The notes under the pieces: model-generated
What the model saw: only the letters and a program-made list of their open reading frames with translations
Told to the model about the DNA's origin: nothing
The model's database searches: none
In this document: positions 11,542-26,900 of the stretch, one piece after another
Layout of the letters: the number at the start of each line of letters is the position of its first letter
Numbering within the stretch: position 1 is the stretch's first letter
Source of the DNA: Tetmemena sp. SeJ-2015
Lineage: Eukaryota > Ciliophora > Spirotrichea > Sporadotrichida > Oxytrichidae
Assembly (NCBI GenBank): GCA_027382625.1
Contig: JAJKFJ010021476.1
Span: 21,605 to 85,604, forward strand
Length of the DNA: 64,000 nt
Reading direction: 5' to 3'
Translations under genes and position numbers: made by a program

Positions 11542-14500
11542 TCAGTTTAAGTGAGGGCCGCCACCTACATTCTAATCCGAAATGGCTCTTTCAATCTTTC
11601 TATTATGCTTCTCCATAATTAGGAGCTACTGAGTAGCACTTGCAGCTTCCATGTCCCTCATAGCAGTGGTCAGATTAATTCAAAAAATATGAGTAAATTG
11701 ATTTATAAATTATAGAAATGAGATTTTAACTGGACTTGTGTTTCTCTTTGATGCCTGCTATTGTTTTATGCTGCTGGAGGATTTTGGATTCTTGGATTAC
11801 TGGAAGTGTGGAGGTTTGGGCCTTGGGCTCAAAGGAAGATTACAAAGTAGGTTGCAAGGAAAAGATAAAATGAATATATTAACTACAAAACATTTATTAG
11901 TCAGATTAGCTGCTATTAACAATAAAATTTTGAATTAAAAGTCTTCATAATTAAAATCAATCGGCAATACTGATGGGTGAATTATTAATTCAAAGAATCT
12001 GATTGTGGAGCTACTATTTTCTTGAGAGAAGCGAATTCGTGCGAATTGATTCTGTTTCTCTTTAGATCTTAAAATCAAAAAGAGCAATAAATCTACATAC
12101 TAGTTTATATTCACTAAGTCTCTTTGCTTCAGACTGTCTATAAGTAAACCAGTTAATGAAAGATTTAGGGGGGGGGCCTTTCCTCGACAGTAAAATTTTA
12201 TAATGAATAAAGGTAAGAAAAAAATACCTTTATAGGATATTTTCGCTCCTAAATCTGATTTTTCCAGTTATAGAGGCTTTACCAACTTCTAAGGCTTCAA
12301 ATTTTAATCCTAATTCAGTTAGCTAGAGGTCAGTTGCACCTAAATAAAATCTATATTTTTAGCTAATTTTTCCCTATTGTAAAACTACTTAAATGACAAT
12401 TTTCAAATAGTGCAGCATTATATGAACACATATCATACTTCAGCTATAAGTCCAAAGAAATAGAGCTGAAAAATGCAGCATTATTCCTTAATCATGATGA
12501 ATTAAATTTTGGTTATATCAAAATGCTGCACTATTTGAAAATTGTACTTTAAGTTGTTTTACAATAGAGAAAAATTAGCTAAAAATATAGATTTTATTTA
12601 GGTGCAACTGACCTCTAGCTAACTGAATTAGGATTAAAATTTGAAGCCTTAGAAGTTGGTACAAGCCTCTATAACTGGAAAAATCAGATTTAGGAGCGAA
12701 AATAATCCTATAAAGGTATTTTTTTCTTACCTTTATTCATTATAAAATTTTACTGTCGAGGAAAGGCCCCCCCCCAAGATTTATAATAGTAAGAGCTTAG
12801 ATTAGAATCCTTAATGGATTCAGATTTGGAAGGGATACAAATTTTTCTTAGGTCAATAATTAGAGATAATTTAACATGTATTAATAAGAGTAAACAAAAT
12901 AACAAAATTCATACCTAAGATGCTAATTTTAGTAATTAAAATTTCCTTTTAGAAGTAAAATTAAGTATTATATTTTTTGAGTTTATCTCATCCTAATTTT
13001 CTTGATTGTTAGCTCTAAAGGATTAGGAGTTTTCACTCTCATAGCTCAGAGAATTACTCATATTGGCCACATTCATATTTTGATGATAGCTGTAGAGAGG
13101 CATTCTAACTTATGCAGGATAGGAATTTTCTGTAACAGCTTGCAAAGCCTGCAATTACTAAACTGTTAGCAATTCCTAATAGTCATCTAGTCTGCTAGAA
13201 CCCGAGCTCATACCAATATCAGTTCTCGTACGCTTGTGAATTATTCTCACAGAGGGAGGCTTGCTAGGTTTATTTCCACTCACTATTTCAGCGATGCTCT
13301 CTAGGTTTTGTGATTTCAAAAAACTTACGAAAAAATAAATTGGCTTGTATAAATTAGCTTATGATTGTCCAGGATTCTAAGCTCCAGACTGATCTAAATA
13401 GTTAAGCGGTATGGTTGAATTCTAATCCAATTATGATTGAAAAATCGCTCTTTAACCGTTATTCTAAAGGCTTATTCTATGAGAGAGACTCCCAGCATTC
13501 ACTACTCCAATCGAGCCAATAGTAGAAGAGGTAGTTAAATTCCTAGAGTGATTTACACGGCCATTAGAAACGAATTTTTAATACTGCTTTCCATTTTATT
13601 CAACTGCAGAAAACTTTTCTGGATTGCTTTTTTGAGGAGGTGAGCCATTTGTCGAATTTTAGGTACTTGAGACACCAACGGAGCTGAGTTTGTGACTAGA
13701 ATTATTCTACTTCATTTTGACGACAAAGCTTAAATTATCACCCTTTTTTAGCTTTTCCTCTGGATTTTTCATCTGATTTTACTTGCTTTAGCTGACACCT
13801 TGAAGGAATTTAGAAATGGAAGTAGATTAGCTGGTCAACTAGGGCTATATATCATTTCTTTATGTCTGCATTTAATTCTCGGTGCTTTGCATTTAAGGCT
13901 GTCCTGGCTCTAATATCTGCTGTATTTAGTGGGATGAGTTCTTAGTTTTAGGGATTCCAAAAAGGGTTTTGAGTTTCTTGTTCGTTATTGGCAATTTATA
14001 TCTTTGTGGTGCTGGTGCCTAAGTTCCTTATTTCTCGTTAACCAACAGCTCATTGTAATAGATGAATTCAGCTTGGCTTTTCGTAGGGCCTCTCTCAGTT
14101 AAAGACTGCATTATTCCACAGTCTGAACCGAGATCTAAATCCTAGTCAGGCAATGTCTGAACAACCTTGTCTTAATAGGTTTGCGATCCATTCTAAATTA
14201 GGAAAGTTGAAGTTTCATTCATTTGATTTACAAACCTTTGCTTCTATTCTTCCCCTTCCTTAGTTTCCTCTTAGATAGGGTTTGCAGGAAAGAATTTCTG
14301 CAAGACAAGCTTTTCTAACTCTCTTTGCTGCTCAGGACTACGATCAGTTAGTTTGCCTTTCGATGCTCCCAAGTCTATACTAAACTTTTGCTGATAGCCA
14401 TTGCTAATCTTCTCTATCTCTTTCCTTAACTATAAATAAAGTGCTTAATTATTATGATTCCTTTTCTGAGAGGTACTAATTCCAGATCACTTACTCTCCA

Positions 14501-15814
14501 CTAAGTTTCTGACATCTTGCAGGTCTCTTAATTTCATTCTATCTCCCTGTGAAGAAATACTGCTCCTTCTTCGAACTGGAGAGCCTTCCCCGAAACTCAG
14601 CTCAAGGTAAGAATACTCTACCTCTATAAAAAAATAAACTATAGGAGTCTCTATTATGAGAATGACCTCTTTGTCTGAAATGTAACACGAAATATTTAAC
14701 TATTGTCCTCCTAATTACCATCCTAGAATATTGATCCTAGATCTTAAGAGAGTAAATTTCTCTGGGGAACTAGATTCCCTCTTAAACGGTTCCCTGTTTC
14801 CTTGTCTGTATCATTCCTCTTACTGCTGATCCAAGCTTGTTGTAATCTTAAATTTCCCAATGGAATCTTTTGCTTTTCATCTTCATTTAATTTTAATGAA
14901 AATATAAAATATAAATTGCATATAAGGATATATTCAACGATTTAAATAATTCATTCTAGTTTCTATTTGAGGATTCATACTGTGACTTTCTCTAAAGAGA
15001 ATTTTTGGAGTTTTGTATTTAGTTGCCCTGATTCCTAGACTGATGCGGCTTCTGATTTATGACTGGTAAGGAGTTTGTACTGTTTGCTTATCTTCTGAGT
15101 TGAAACTCCTTCCTTTACCCCTCGTCATCAACCTGCTCTTATACTTACTATTGAAGACCTTGATACCGATCGGTAGACCTAGTAAAAAAAAAAGCTTAAG
15201 TGAATTGCAAAATTTCAAAGTGTAAATATTTAGTAGCATTTTTAGATTTAGGTTCCTTGAGGGCTTGAAGTCCAACCATGTTTTGCGCCTAGTTCGAGTA
15301 AAGAGAAAATTAGGAGATATTCCTTTAAGATTGAGAATCCTCCTTCAGGAAATTAACAGCCTAGAAAATTTGGTTCTTACTAACCAGGTCAGGAGTAAAC
15401 TTGTCAGTTTATTTTTGCATCATATATTGCTTATGGCCCTTCATTACTTCAGCTTTCTGGAATGCTCTCTAATCGATCTGTCCTCTTTAATTAACGTCAT
15501 TTTTAGGATACTTATAAAAGATATAGAAATTTTATTTATCAATGCTTGATACTTAATATTCCGTTTGACTTCTGAGTCAGCGCGTTTCATAGGATTATAT
15601 AAAGTTGGTTGTTGTAGTATCATAGCCTCTCTTGTAGTGGGCACAATAGAGCACAGATAAAATCAAAAATTTAAGAATAATCTTGTAATTTAGAGCGTGC
15701 ACCATTATTGTTATCAGTACTAGATTTGTGAATTTATTGGTTGGAGAATCCTTTATTCTCATTTTGAAGCTGAAAGATATTCCGTCGTAGCTGGCTCAAA
15801 TCCTCCGACTTCAT
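11542..15814 (-). CDS. Asn/Gln/Ser-rich protein interrupted by IESs and a large palindrome
   Basis: ATG at 15814 (MKSEDLSQLRRN) starts a long interrupted frame ending at TGA 11544-11542 (...ISDQNVGGGPHLN). An in-frame extension upstream to about 15930 is also open. Good blocks: 15814-15660, 15644-15560, 15510-14940, 14880-14620, about 14600-14490, 13490-12980, 12850-12784 joined to 12159-12000, 11940-11700 and 11670-11542. The protein is polar (for example SKRNDTDKETGNRLRG) with no recognised domain. One join is AATGAA near 14945/14890. Another is AAGATTTA, across the 608 bp palindrome, which restores SNLSSYYYKSFINWF. The order looks unscrambled. Function unknown. Confidence 0.65.
12168..12775. 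mobile_element. 608 bp near-perfect palindrome with G9/C9 ends, an IES
   Basis: The left end is GGGGGGGGGCCTTTCCTCG and the right end its exact complement. The arms (about 12168-12422 and 12522-12775, roughly 255 bp) differ at only a few positions or single-base indels. The loop is about 100 bp. Flanks are the 8 bp direct repeat AAGATTTA (12160-12167 and 12776-12783). Deleting the element plus one repeat gives an open - strand frame through both flanks. The features match a foldback or MITE-type transposon with an 8 bp target-site duplication that doubles as pointer. No transposase is encoded. Confidence 0.92.
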
Positions 15815-16054
15815 TCTCCCACGCTAAGAGTAAATAATATAAAATAAGGAATGAATATAATTAGCTGACTTATAATTTAGAGTTTCTCTTTTACTAGATG
15901 GGCTTTGTTGAATTTTCAGACCGTTAGTTAATATCAATGGAAGTTTTTTATTTGAGAAAATTTGAAAATTAAAAGCATTTGTTATAGATTATATACTAAG
16001 TATATAATCATTCAAAATTAATCTGTTAATTTAAAGTAAGAAATGACCTCTTTA

Positions 16055-18664
16055 TCAATAAAATTAATATTTAAAATAAAAAATTATTATAATTTTGTCC
16101 AATTAACCGATAATAGAATTATCCTAGTGAAATTAACCACTCCCACCTTCTTCAAATGTATTAAAAAAATAAAGTAAGGGAGTTTATGTGTAGTCATCGT
16201 TTTTTCTATCTGTAAGGGGATAATTTTGAAATTGAATGTCTCCATTCCCTGGACTTAGCTGCTGCTTATTTTCATATTCATTTCTTTACGTGAAATTGAT
16301 TCCAGTGCTCTAGTTATACTCATTTTAAAATTTAACCAAAATTTTCATTCTAAACATATTATTTATTGAATAATAACAACACCACCATTCTTTTTAGCTT
16401 AATTTGAAAAATTAAATTAGGAAACAGTGGTTAAAATAAATTTGGGATGTTTTAGGCGGGCAATTATCTTCTAGTGAGTTGGAGTGAAGGCACTCTTGTA
16501 ACCCCGAAAGAAACGTTACCAAGCGCTCTTGACTACTCATTTTGTATTTTTGTAGAATCCATTTGCTCATGCGTCTCATTATATCTCTGATTTAAATAAA
16601 AAAAGCTATAGAAATTCATAGAATTTTAAAATTTGCATGTTGCTAGCTGCCAATGCTTATAGATGGATTATTAGCTTGAGTTACAGAAATTTAAACTGGA
16701 TATTGCTGTTGTTGTTGTAGTACTCCAATATCTTTATTTAGGCGTTGGTTCAACTAAAGCTCTTACCTTGTTGAGTCGTTCTTCACTCCTTACTCAAATA
16801 TTAACTTCAACAAAAGGAATGTGAGAGAAGGAAAAATATTTATTTCTCAGACGCCTTTACAATCAGTTAACTCGCATCAATTTGCTTGCCACTGATTTTT
16901 TGGTATTACTAATAGAATTACTGTTGCTAGCTGTATCCATGGGATTGAGAATACGAGTGACCAGCTATCTGTCCTCCTTACATAGGATTTAAACTCTGAT
17001 TGTCCAAACCCTACTTCGAAGAAAGTTTCTGATGTGCTACAGATGTAGCACCTTGGAAATTTTGCTCTGCCAGTAGCTTTTGAAAGCCATTCTAGCTGTA
17101 GTCTTAATATTTACTAGTTTAATAAATGCAAGCAGCAAAATTAGGAATAAGTAATTAGTTGATGTGGTTTTCATCCGTCTGTGGAAATATTTTAGAGGAG
17201 TTATTGGCGATTTAAAAGGTGGAAAATAAAATGCTCTATAAAAGGTGGGTACAACTAATTCTTGCTTTGTTACTTTTGAGGATATGCCCTTAAATCTCCC
17301 TTGCTGTTTTTATTATTAAAAGGAAATTAATTATTTTCTAAGTTTATATCAAACTCTTTCGATCCTCCCAGAGAAGCATTAATATCCCTAGAAGCATGTT
17401 TTTAACATTTAAGAATGGATATATATGGCTCACACATATTGTATAGTGTAATCCCCTTCATCGGTATATTAATTCGATTGTTGTGATGCAGCTGAAAACA
17501 GTACCTTTATCTTTTATTAATGCATATCATTAATGAATTGCGGCTCCTCACGTTACTAAACGATATTTTCAACAAAGCTTCTTTCTTAAACTGCTTTAGG
17601 ATCACCCAAAATCTATATTATTCAATAGAAAGAGTTTAAATTTAACAGCAAAATTTTAGCTTTCAATTAGTGCTCCTTCTAAAGCCTTGAAGTGTAGAGT
17701 TAATTTGCTTGCTTAATTAAAGGTCGGGCTCTACTTGCTTGTTAACTGGAGTTATTTCTTTCTTTGCTGCTTTCTTGTAAAACGGGGACACCACCTACAA
17801 ATGCTTGCATCGATATAATGCCTTTTCCACTTGAAGCTAGTGGCCGATACCTGTTCTCTGAAATGTCGGCGTAAGTGCTCGCATCTTTCATCACTTTAGA
17901 CTTTGATGATCTTTGAGCTTCACTTAAGTTTTACTATTCCTCGTATTCATTTCTCGAGAGGATGAATCAAATATAGCTCATAGATAATATAATAGATCTA
18001 TTTTGGGATTCCCTCGTTCTTATAGAGAGCCTTTTCTTCAAAAAATTACTACTCATGATCTCTGTAATTATTAATAGTTCCATCTTATCGACTATATTCC
18101 CCTCTGGTTTTAAGCGCAGCTCTATTATCAATAGTTTAGGCTTGGATTAGATCAAGATCCTGAGCGTCTGAAAAGGCTTAAGAACCAGTAGTAGTTGAAA
18201 TGATATTGAGTGTCTTTGAGGAGACAGAGTTTTTCCTGGAATTCTTCAGGCTTACTTTTCCGAATGTATCACGTTGAGTTTATATATTGAAATAGCTCTT
18301 AATAAAAAATAAGATAGAGAGAAATTGAAATGTTTCTATCTTAAATTCGCTATTACTGCTTAAATTAGTCGATGCTTACTAATTAAGTTAATGAAGGAGA
18401 TTCTTTGCTGCTCTATTATCAGTCTAGATTTCTATAATCTAGTCATTCTAATATTCTCCCGTTTTCTAAACTTATTGGCGATAGTTCTATGGTTTGTGCC
18501 CCTTACTCTCATTTAAGATAGACAAAATTTCCACTTTAAAATAGTTAAGAGAAGATTCTATAGTCAATCTATTTAATTTAAATGATAGTAGACGATGACT
18601 TGATATTGGCAAGTGAATCAGCGATTTAGGTTATCTACTTTGTATCTCTATTAGCTGTACTCAT
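16055..18664 (-). CDS. Gln/Ser/Asn-rich protein interrupted by IESs
   Basis: ATG at 18664 (MSTANRDTKQITQIADSLAN) leads into blocks at 18664-18560, 18540-17960, 17110-16830 and 16580-16055. The 18540-17960 block carries RKNSVSSKTLNIISTTTGSQ and DGTINNYRDHEQQFFEEK. The 17110-16830 block is very Gln/Ser/Tyr-rich (HSYSQSHGYSQQQQFYQQYQ). The last block runs to TGA 16057-16055. The 17120-17950 interval has AT-rich IES-like DNA mixed with short open pieces that I could not join. No domain recognised; the prion-like composition suggests a disordered scaffold. Its start faces the first OYE gene with about 270 bp between. Confidence 0.55.
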
Positions 18665-18932
18665 TGCGTTTAAGATATAAATTTGTTTTATGTTTGATTG
18701 AATAGTCGTCTTAATTCAAAGCTATTTATATTCTCTCACTCTTCTGTTAATTAATTTACTCATATTTCATCACCCATAAGAATAGGTTAGCAGAATTGAT
18801 TAGTTGAACGCCAATAGGATTAATATTTAAAGATGATTAACGAAGTATGATTAGTATTGGTTGTGTTTTTTATTTAAAAGGTTCAAGATTCATTTGGTCA
18901 AATATTTTATTTACTAATTACACTCGTATCTT

Positions 18933-20276
18933 ATGGAAGCATCATCTGAAAGCTCTCACAAGTATCAGCATCTCCTCTCGCCAACTAAACTTGCAGCTGG
19001 AACTCCACAAGAAATCCAACTCAATCACAGGATAGTCATGGCTGCTCAAGGGAGAGGCAGAGCTGATTACACTACTAGAGCACCCAACGATATGCATAAA
19101 TGAACATAGATAGTTTAACAATTTAAATGCACAAGGAGTTTTATGGTAAAAGAGCAACAGAAGGTGGCATGATTATCACAGAATGTGCTGCTGTTTCTAT
19201 TGATGGCGACTCTTATCTTGGTAGCGCAAACTTCTATAGTTAAGAGCAGCAACTTGCATGGAAAAAGGTCTGTGAGGAGGTAAATAAGAATGGTGGCAAG
19301 ATCTTTATCTAACTCTGGCATGGTGGAAGAACCGCTCATCCTGATAGAAACGGCGGCATTATTACATCCCATTTATGCTAATTTATTGGCTCCTAGCCAT
19401 TATCTCCAACTGCAGTCGCAGTCGAGGGAGGTGGAAATACTTTGCCTGGTGTGATTCCAAAAGAGGCAACTCATGAAGACATCAAGAGAATCATTAACGA
19501 TTTCAAAACAGCAGCAAAGCATGTAGAAGAACAAGGCTTCGCTGGAGTAGAGATTCACGGTGCTCATGGATACATCATTGAAGAGTTCTTGAAGGACGGA
19601 TTGAACAAGAGAACTGACGAGTATGGAGGCTCTATTGAAAACAGAGCAAGGCTTCTTCTTGAGATCGTTGACGCTGTTTTGGAGGTTCTCCCACCTAGCA
19701 AGGTTGGAGCTAAGTTCTCTCCCTTTTAAACTTTCCACTCTATGTCAAATTAATTAGTGCTTTCATCAATTATCCCTATAAAGAAATTCCGATACAGTAG
19801 AGCTTTACTCTTACGTCATCGGCTAGTTGAACGAGCGCAGACTTGCCTTTATCGAGGTGACTGAGGGTTTCTCATTCAATCCTGAGATTCATAACAAGCT
19901 TAAGGAAGAATTTTTCAAGGACAGAAAGGAAAACTCAGCTAGAGAACTCTTCAAGCCTCTGTTTACAAATGGACTCTATATTGCAAACCAAGGCTTCAGT
20001 CCCGAGTCAGCTGAGGAAGCAATTAAAAACGGAGAGGCAGACCTCATCTCATTCGGAGCTCTCTTTATCGCCAATGAAAAGCCCTCTGAGTCGTTAAAGC
20101 ATGGTCAGCCTCTTCTGAACCACAACAACGTTGCGGATCCTTCTTTGTTGCCCTAATAAATTTCTATGAGGTAATATATTATAGATAGTTGTAGAGTAAA
20201 TTTGCTTTACTTATACAGTCATAGTCCTATTGGGTACAATGACATATCAGTTTATCAGCAACCAAAACAGGAATGA
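18933..20276 (+). CDS. Old-yellow-enzyme family FMN oxidoreductase, copy 1
   Basis: Family hallmarks in order: LLSPTKLAAGTPQEIQLNHR and IVMA near the N-terminus, HPDRNGG, GVEIHGAHGYIIEEFL (active-site His region), [13 protein letters not shown], and IEVTEGFSFN. It should be an NAD(P)H-dependent, FMN-binding TIM-barrel enone reductase of about 380 residues. IESs: ATGCA (19092/19127), an in-frame 27 bp one with ATT (19358/19385) that leaves the frame open, one between about 19735 and 19795, and one near 20156-20200. The start ATG 18933 was chosen because it aligns with copy 2. At the C-terminus an extra G relative to copy 2 (ATTGGGTACA against ATCGGTACA) changes the last frame, so the stop at 20274-20276 is uncertain. 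Confidence 0.85.
19092..19131 (+). other. IES with pointer ATGCA
   Basis: ATGCA at 19092-19096 and 19127-19131. Removal deletes a TGA and yields APNDMHKEFYGKRAT, the expected family sequence. Confidence 0.88.
19358..19387 (+). other. Cryptic in-frame 27 bp IES with pointer ATT
   Basis: ATT at 19358-19360 and 19385-19387. The unit is 27 bp and has no TGA, so the frame stays open with or without it. Removal gives RNGGIGSQPLSPTA, which fits both copy 2 and the family, while retention inserts nine residues. Confidence 0.65.
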
Positions 20277-20615
20277 GCTACTTATTAAGGAATCATTAAT
20301 CATGACATCATCGATAACCTCATCCAAATTAGATCAGATTCAATTCAATTATTTCAATCTAATTTCTTTACCTGAATCTTAAATGAATTAAAATTTTATC
20401 AAATAAAGAGATTTTTTGTCTGGAGTTGTTAAAAATTTCATTTTTAAATAGTCACGATGGACGAGAAAAAATTTAACCTAAGTTTAATTGAAAAAAAAAT
20501 CTTTGAAATTTAAAGACGCTTGAGAAGAATTTAGAGCTAAACTTATTTTACAGGTTTTATATTTCAAAGATTAGAGCAGAAAATTAAAATAAAAATCAAA
20601 TTTTTTATTTATGAT
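20277..20615. other. AT-rich spacer
   Basis: Between OYE copy 1 and the decayed copy. No gene recognised. Confidence 0.5.
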
Positions 20616-21010
20616 AAATTTTTTTAACCTGTAGAGTTGCATAAATTTTAATGATAAATTTTTTGGATTCAAAACCCGGACTATTGAAGGGTTTTGTAAA
20701 GTATAAAAAAAAGGTAATGCTGGGTTTCCCAAAATCCAAGTTCCCCATCATCTTCAAACCCGGGACCCCCATCACAAATCAATCAAATGATGGCCTCTTC
20801 AATAACTATTCCAAATATAATCAAGCAATCTATATTTGCTTAGTCCATTATAAATATGCATACTGAATTTTCCCACAACAAATGGGGGCTTGATATATAG
20901 AATGCTCTGCTGTGCAATTCCATTCTTGAAGCGCAATCTACAGCTAGGAGCAACTGGAGGGTTGGAAAGTCAATTTACAAAGTCACATGATGGTGAACTA
21001 TTCATTTATT
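20616..21010 (+). pseudogene. Decayed copy of the 5' half of OYE copy 2
   Basis: Aligns by eye with 21160-21665: shared ACCTGTAGAGTTGC (about 20629 and 21167), GGGTTTTGTAAAGTATAAA, ATGCATACTGAATT, GAATGCTCTGCTGTG and AGCTAGGAGCA. It carries many small deletions, so neither MDS is usable. The similarity covers 5' flank, first MDS, IES and second MDS, so a germline segment was duplicated before the copy decayed. Confidence 0.85.
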
Positions 21011-21264
21011 TGAATTTAATAATCTAATTAAATTCCTCATTTTTATAAATTCTCTGCTAATTTAGCATAATATTTCTGGTGAGTATCAGTTATTTAATTT
21101 ACAGTTCCCTTCTAAGCTCTTTTTTAATCATAGATTGTTATTTCATATGATGAAATTTATTTAGACCTGTAGAGTTGCTATAAATAAATTTAATGATGAA
21201 TTTGTGGATTCAAAAGTCTGGACTATTTAAACAGCGAAGGGTTTTGTAAAGTATAAACAATAGA

Positions 21265-23716
<2,452 letters not shown>

Positions 23717-23967
23717 TAAAAATGTAATCCACCTCATATCCAAAACTATAAAAGATATAAATTAAGATGTAAGAAAATAGATTCTAAACTAAAAATAGAA
23801 TCTAAAATTTCTCTTTAGAGGCAAATAAACATCCAACCTAGAAAATACCTTATTATAAAAAAATTATTTAATTATAGAAATAGAAAATAGTTAAAAATAG
23901 AAACTTCTTAACTTCAAATAACTTTATATCTTGCTTAATTCTTAAAATAATTTTTTTCTTCTTTATT
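23717..23967. other. AT-rich spacer between convergent genes
   Basis: No gene recognised. Confidence 0.5.
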
Positions 23968-26900
23968 TCATTCATATCCTGTTCTAATGACCTTAAACTT
24001 GACTGGAGTTACTTCTAAAATAAATATAATCTGCTTGCTCATTCCTATCTTGCCTCTCCTGAGTATATCTCCTTGAGAGCATTTGGCTTCTCTCTCCTAG
24101 AGAACTTCTCTTCTCGTGTCTAACCTAGAGATTGGCAGCTGTTTTATTTTACTATAAAGTTAACAATATTATTTATGTAGCTGTTTCGGTAGATCTTTGA
24201 TATTCTGATTGCTTTTCCTCGGCTGCACTCTGGATATGTCTCTAAGTTACTCCATAAGTCTCTCTTAGCTAGGCTAAATAACTTATAGTGATTTATTTTT
24301 TTTATCAATTTATAAATCCTTGTAGTTATACTTAGATTTATAGATCTCTCCCTACATCTGCTGATCCTAATTCTTCACTTTAATTTTAAGTTTATTAATA
24401 AAGGATATATATAAAATTGCTATTTAAAACAAAGCTATTTATAGTAAAGATATTCTAAATAAGATTTTCGGAGAAGGTTAGGAAATTAATTTTATAAGAA
24501 AGATATCGTAATGGAATAACTGAGATTTATAAAAGACTAAAAATATTATTCACTAGAGAATCAAGTAAAACATTTTTAGAAAGGATATTTAAATATCAAA
24601 ATATCAGTTTAAGTAATTATTTAGAGTATATAGTCTTGAGTTAAATTTTATTTTTACTTCTTTTTCCCTCTCAGAGAAGCAACTTCTCATAGCTCTATTC
24701 TTTCTCACTTGAGAGAAGAATTGATCTCCATTCTATCCGTACTCATTCTATTTATCTACGGTTTAAGCATCGTCCTTGTTGTTATCATTATTTTAAATTC
24801 TTTCTGAGTTATAGGCACCTTGGTTATTAAAACTCTAATATTAGGTTTCAAGCCCTGAAGGAGACAAAATATCCTAAGTAGCAAATATTTGCTTTATTTG
24901 CTGCACCTTCGATAATTAAAAATAACTAAGTAACATTATAATTTGTCATATATGCTACAAATTAAGGCTCAAACTTTATTTCTTGTCCTGAGGATTAAGG
25001 CGAGTTAAAAGTCTCTAGCTTCTATTTCAACTCTTAAAACTTTTAATTAAAGACACTCTTCTCTTTTCTAAAGTTTTCAATTATTGAGGTTAGATTTTCT
25101 CCACTTCCAGCAGGCCTAGTTGCACTCTGGCCTCTCTGAGTGGGTTAGGTTGTTGAAGTAGTAGAAGTAGCTGTAGTGAAAGCGTTAAGTTGCAGAGGCA
25201 TTTCTAACTGCGCTTAGTTATTAGTTGCTAAAGATGGTCTTGACTTTTCAAAGGGATTTGAAAGCTTCAACTGCTTGTCTTTTTCATTCTAGCAAAGATA
25301 TTGATAGTGATTTTGCTGGAAAACCTAATTTTAGTTGCAGATAGAACTTGAGTTCGAAGAAAACTAAGGAGTGTTTAATGATCTTATCTAGAGAGGGATA
25401 TCACGATTTTAGACTCCTGGTGGAGCACCAGTAAGCTTCTTGTCAGTACAAGACTTCTAAGAAGGTTCGGCATTCTCAAACTATATGAATGAAATAATTC
25501 TCCTTCTGAAGTTATCTTTGCTAGGGCTGATGAGATTTGACAGGGAACATTAACTTCTAATGGTTCGTGTTGTTCTGTATGAAATTCTGATGCCTTGTAG
25601 TTGGAGCAACTTGAATAATCTACTTTTACTCTTAGCTTCTTTTGCTTAAACATCATACATAAGATAATCACTATTTACTTTGGAGGTTCTGGTATTGATC
25701 AGCAGGCATGATCCTGTTCTCATCAGGTTCATTGTTATCGAAGCTTGTCGCTGTAGGTAATTCAAACTGCTTTTATATAGCTCTCTTTATCGGGGAGATA
25801 TTCATGTGGATCAAGTCAAGCTGTTTTCTGGCTTAATAGCAGAGTTGATATTTTGAACTGCACACAGCTCTATAATCTTAGTCATTTACTCCTGGCCTGC
25901 AAATATGCTTGTCTTTGTCAAAGAAGTGTTGGTATTGAAGTTGTTTAGATTTTAGCAAGCTCCTAACAACTGCTGCAGCTGATCTCTAGAGACAGACTCA
26001 GTTTCGTGAGATTGATTTGTTTACTTGCCTGCTCCCTTTTAGCAAGTAAACTTCTTATAGTTTTCGTGGCTTGTGGAAATCTTTCTCTCATGAAGGTGGT
26101 GGAATTCCCTATCTTTAATTTCACCTTCCTCTTGATTTTCAGACTCTTTCTTGGCAAATGTCTGCAGATTTGCTAACTCGTCCTTGGCTTCTTAATCTCG
26201 AGTGAATAAGGAATGAGCTCTTCTACTTTGATTAGTTTGAGAAGTCTATGGTCTTTCTAATCCTTTTTTAATGCCCTCAATGATTTCATCCATTGAAAGT
26301 AATCTAGCCTACTCAGCGGGGCCATCATAGAGACTTATTAACTTAGTCTTCAGAATCTTGAAACGAGTCTCATGAGTATTCATAATTTTCTCCATGTCTG
26401 TTTCATATCGATCTCTATCCTCATATCTTATAAATTAACTTCAATCATTAAGATGAAATTTTTTTAAAGTTCATTGTAAGCTTTTCTTTCTTCCTCGATG
26501 AGTTACTTTAACTGAATTTGAGAATTCTTAAGGACCTCAAGCTATGACCTTTGATCCTCACTTTTCCTCTAAAACTCCTCTTGTTAAGTTTGAGCTACCT
26601 GCAATTGCGAATTTAATTCGTTAATCTTTCTCTGTAGCTCTCTGATTTGCTTTTCCCTCTTTTCAAGTTCCTCCTAGAGTTCTATTCCATATTATTTCTC
26701 CATCTCGTATGAATCCTTTATAACATTCAGCTCTGAGATCTCCTTCTAGAGTTTGACTATATGTTGCTGATACTCTAATTCTATGAGCTACTTTTCCCTT
26801 TCTAATGCAGCCACTTGATCCTTTAAACTATCGACGTCTTTCTAAAGTGGATTGGGCAGATCTTAGTTGTTCATTATTAAAATGCCTTCGTCTTAAGATA

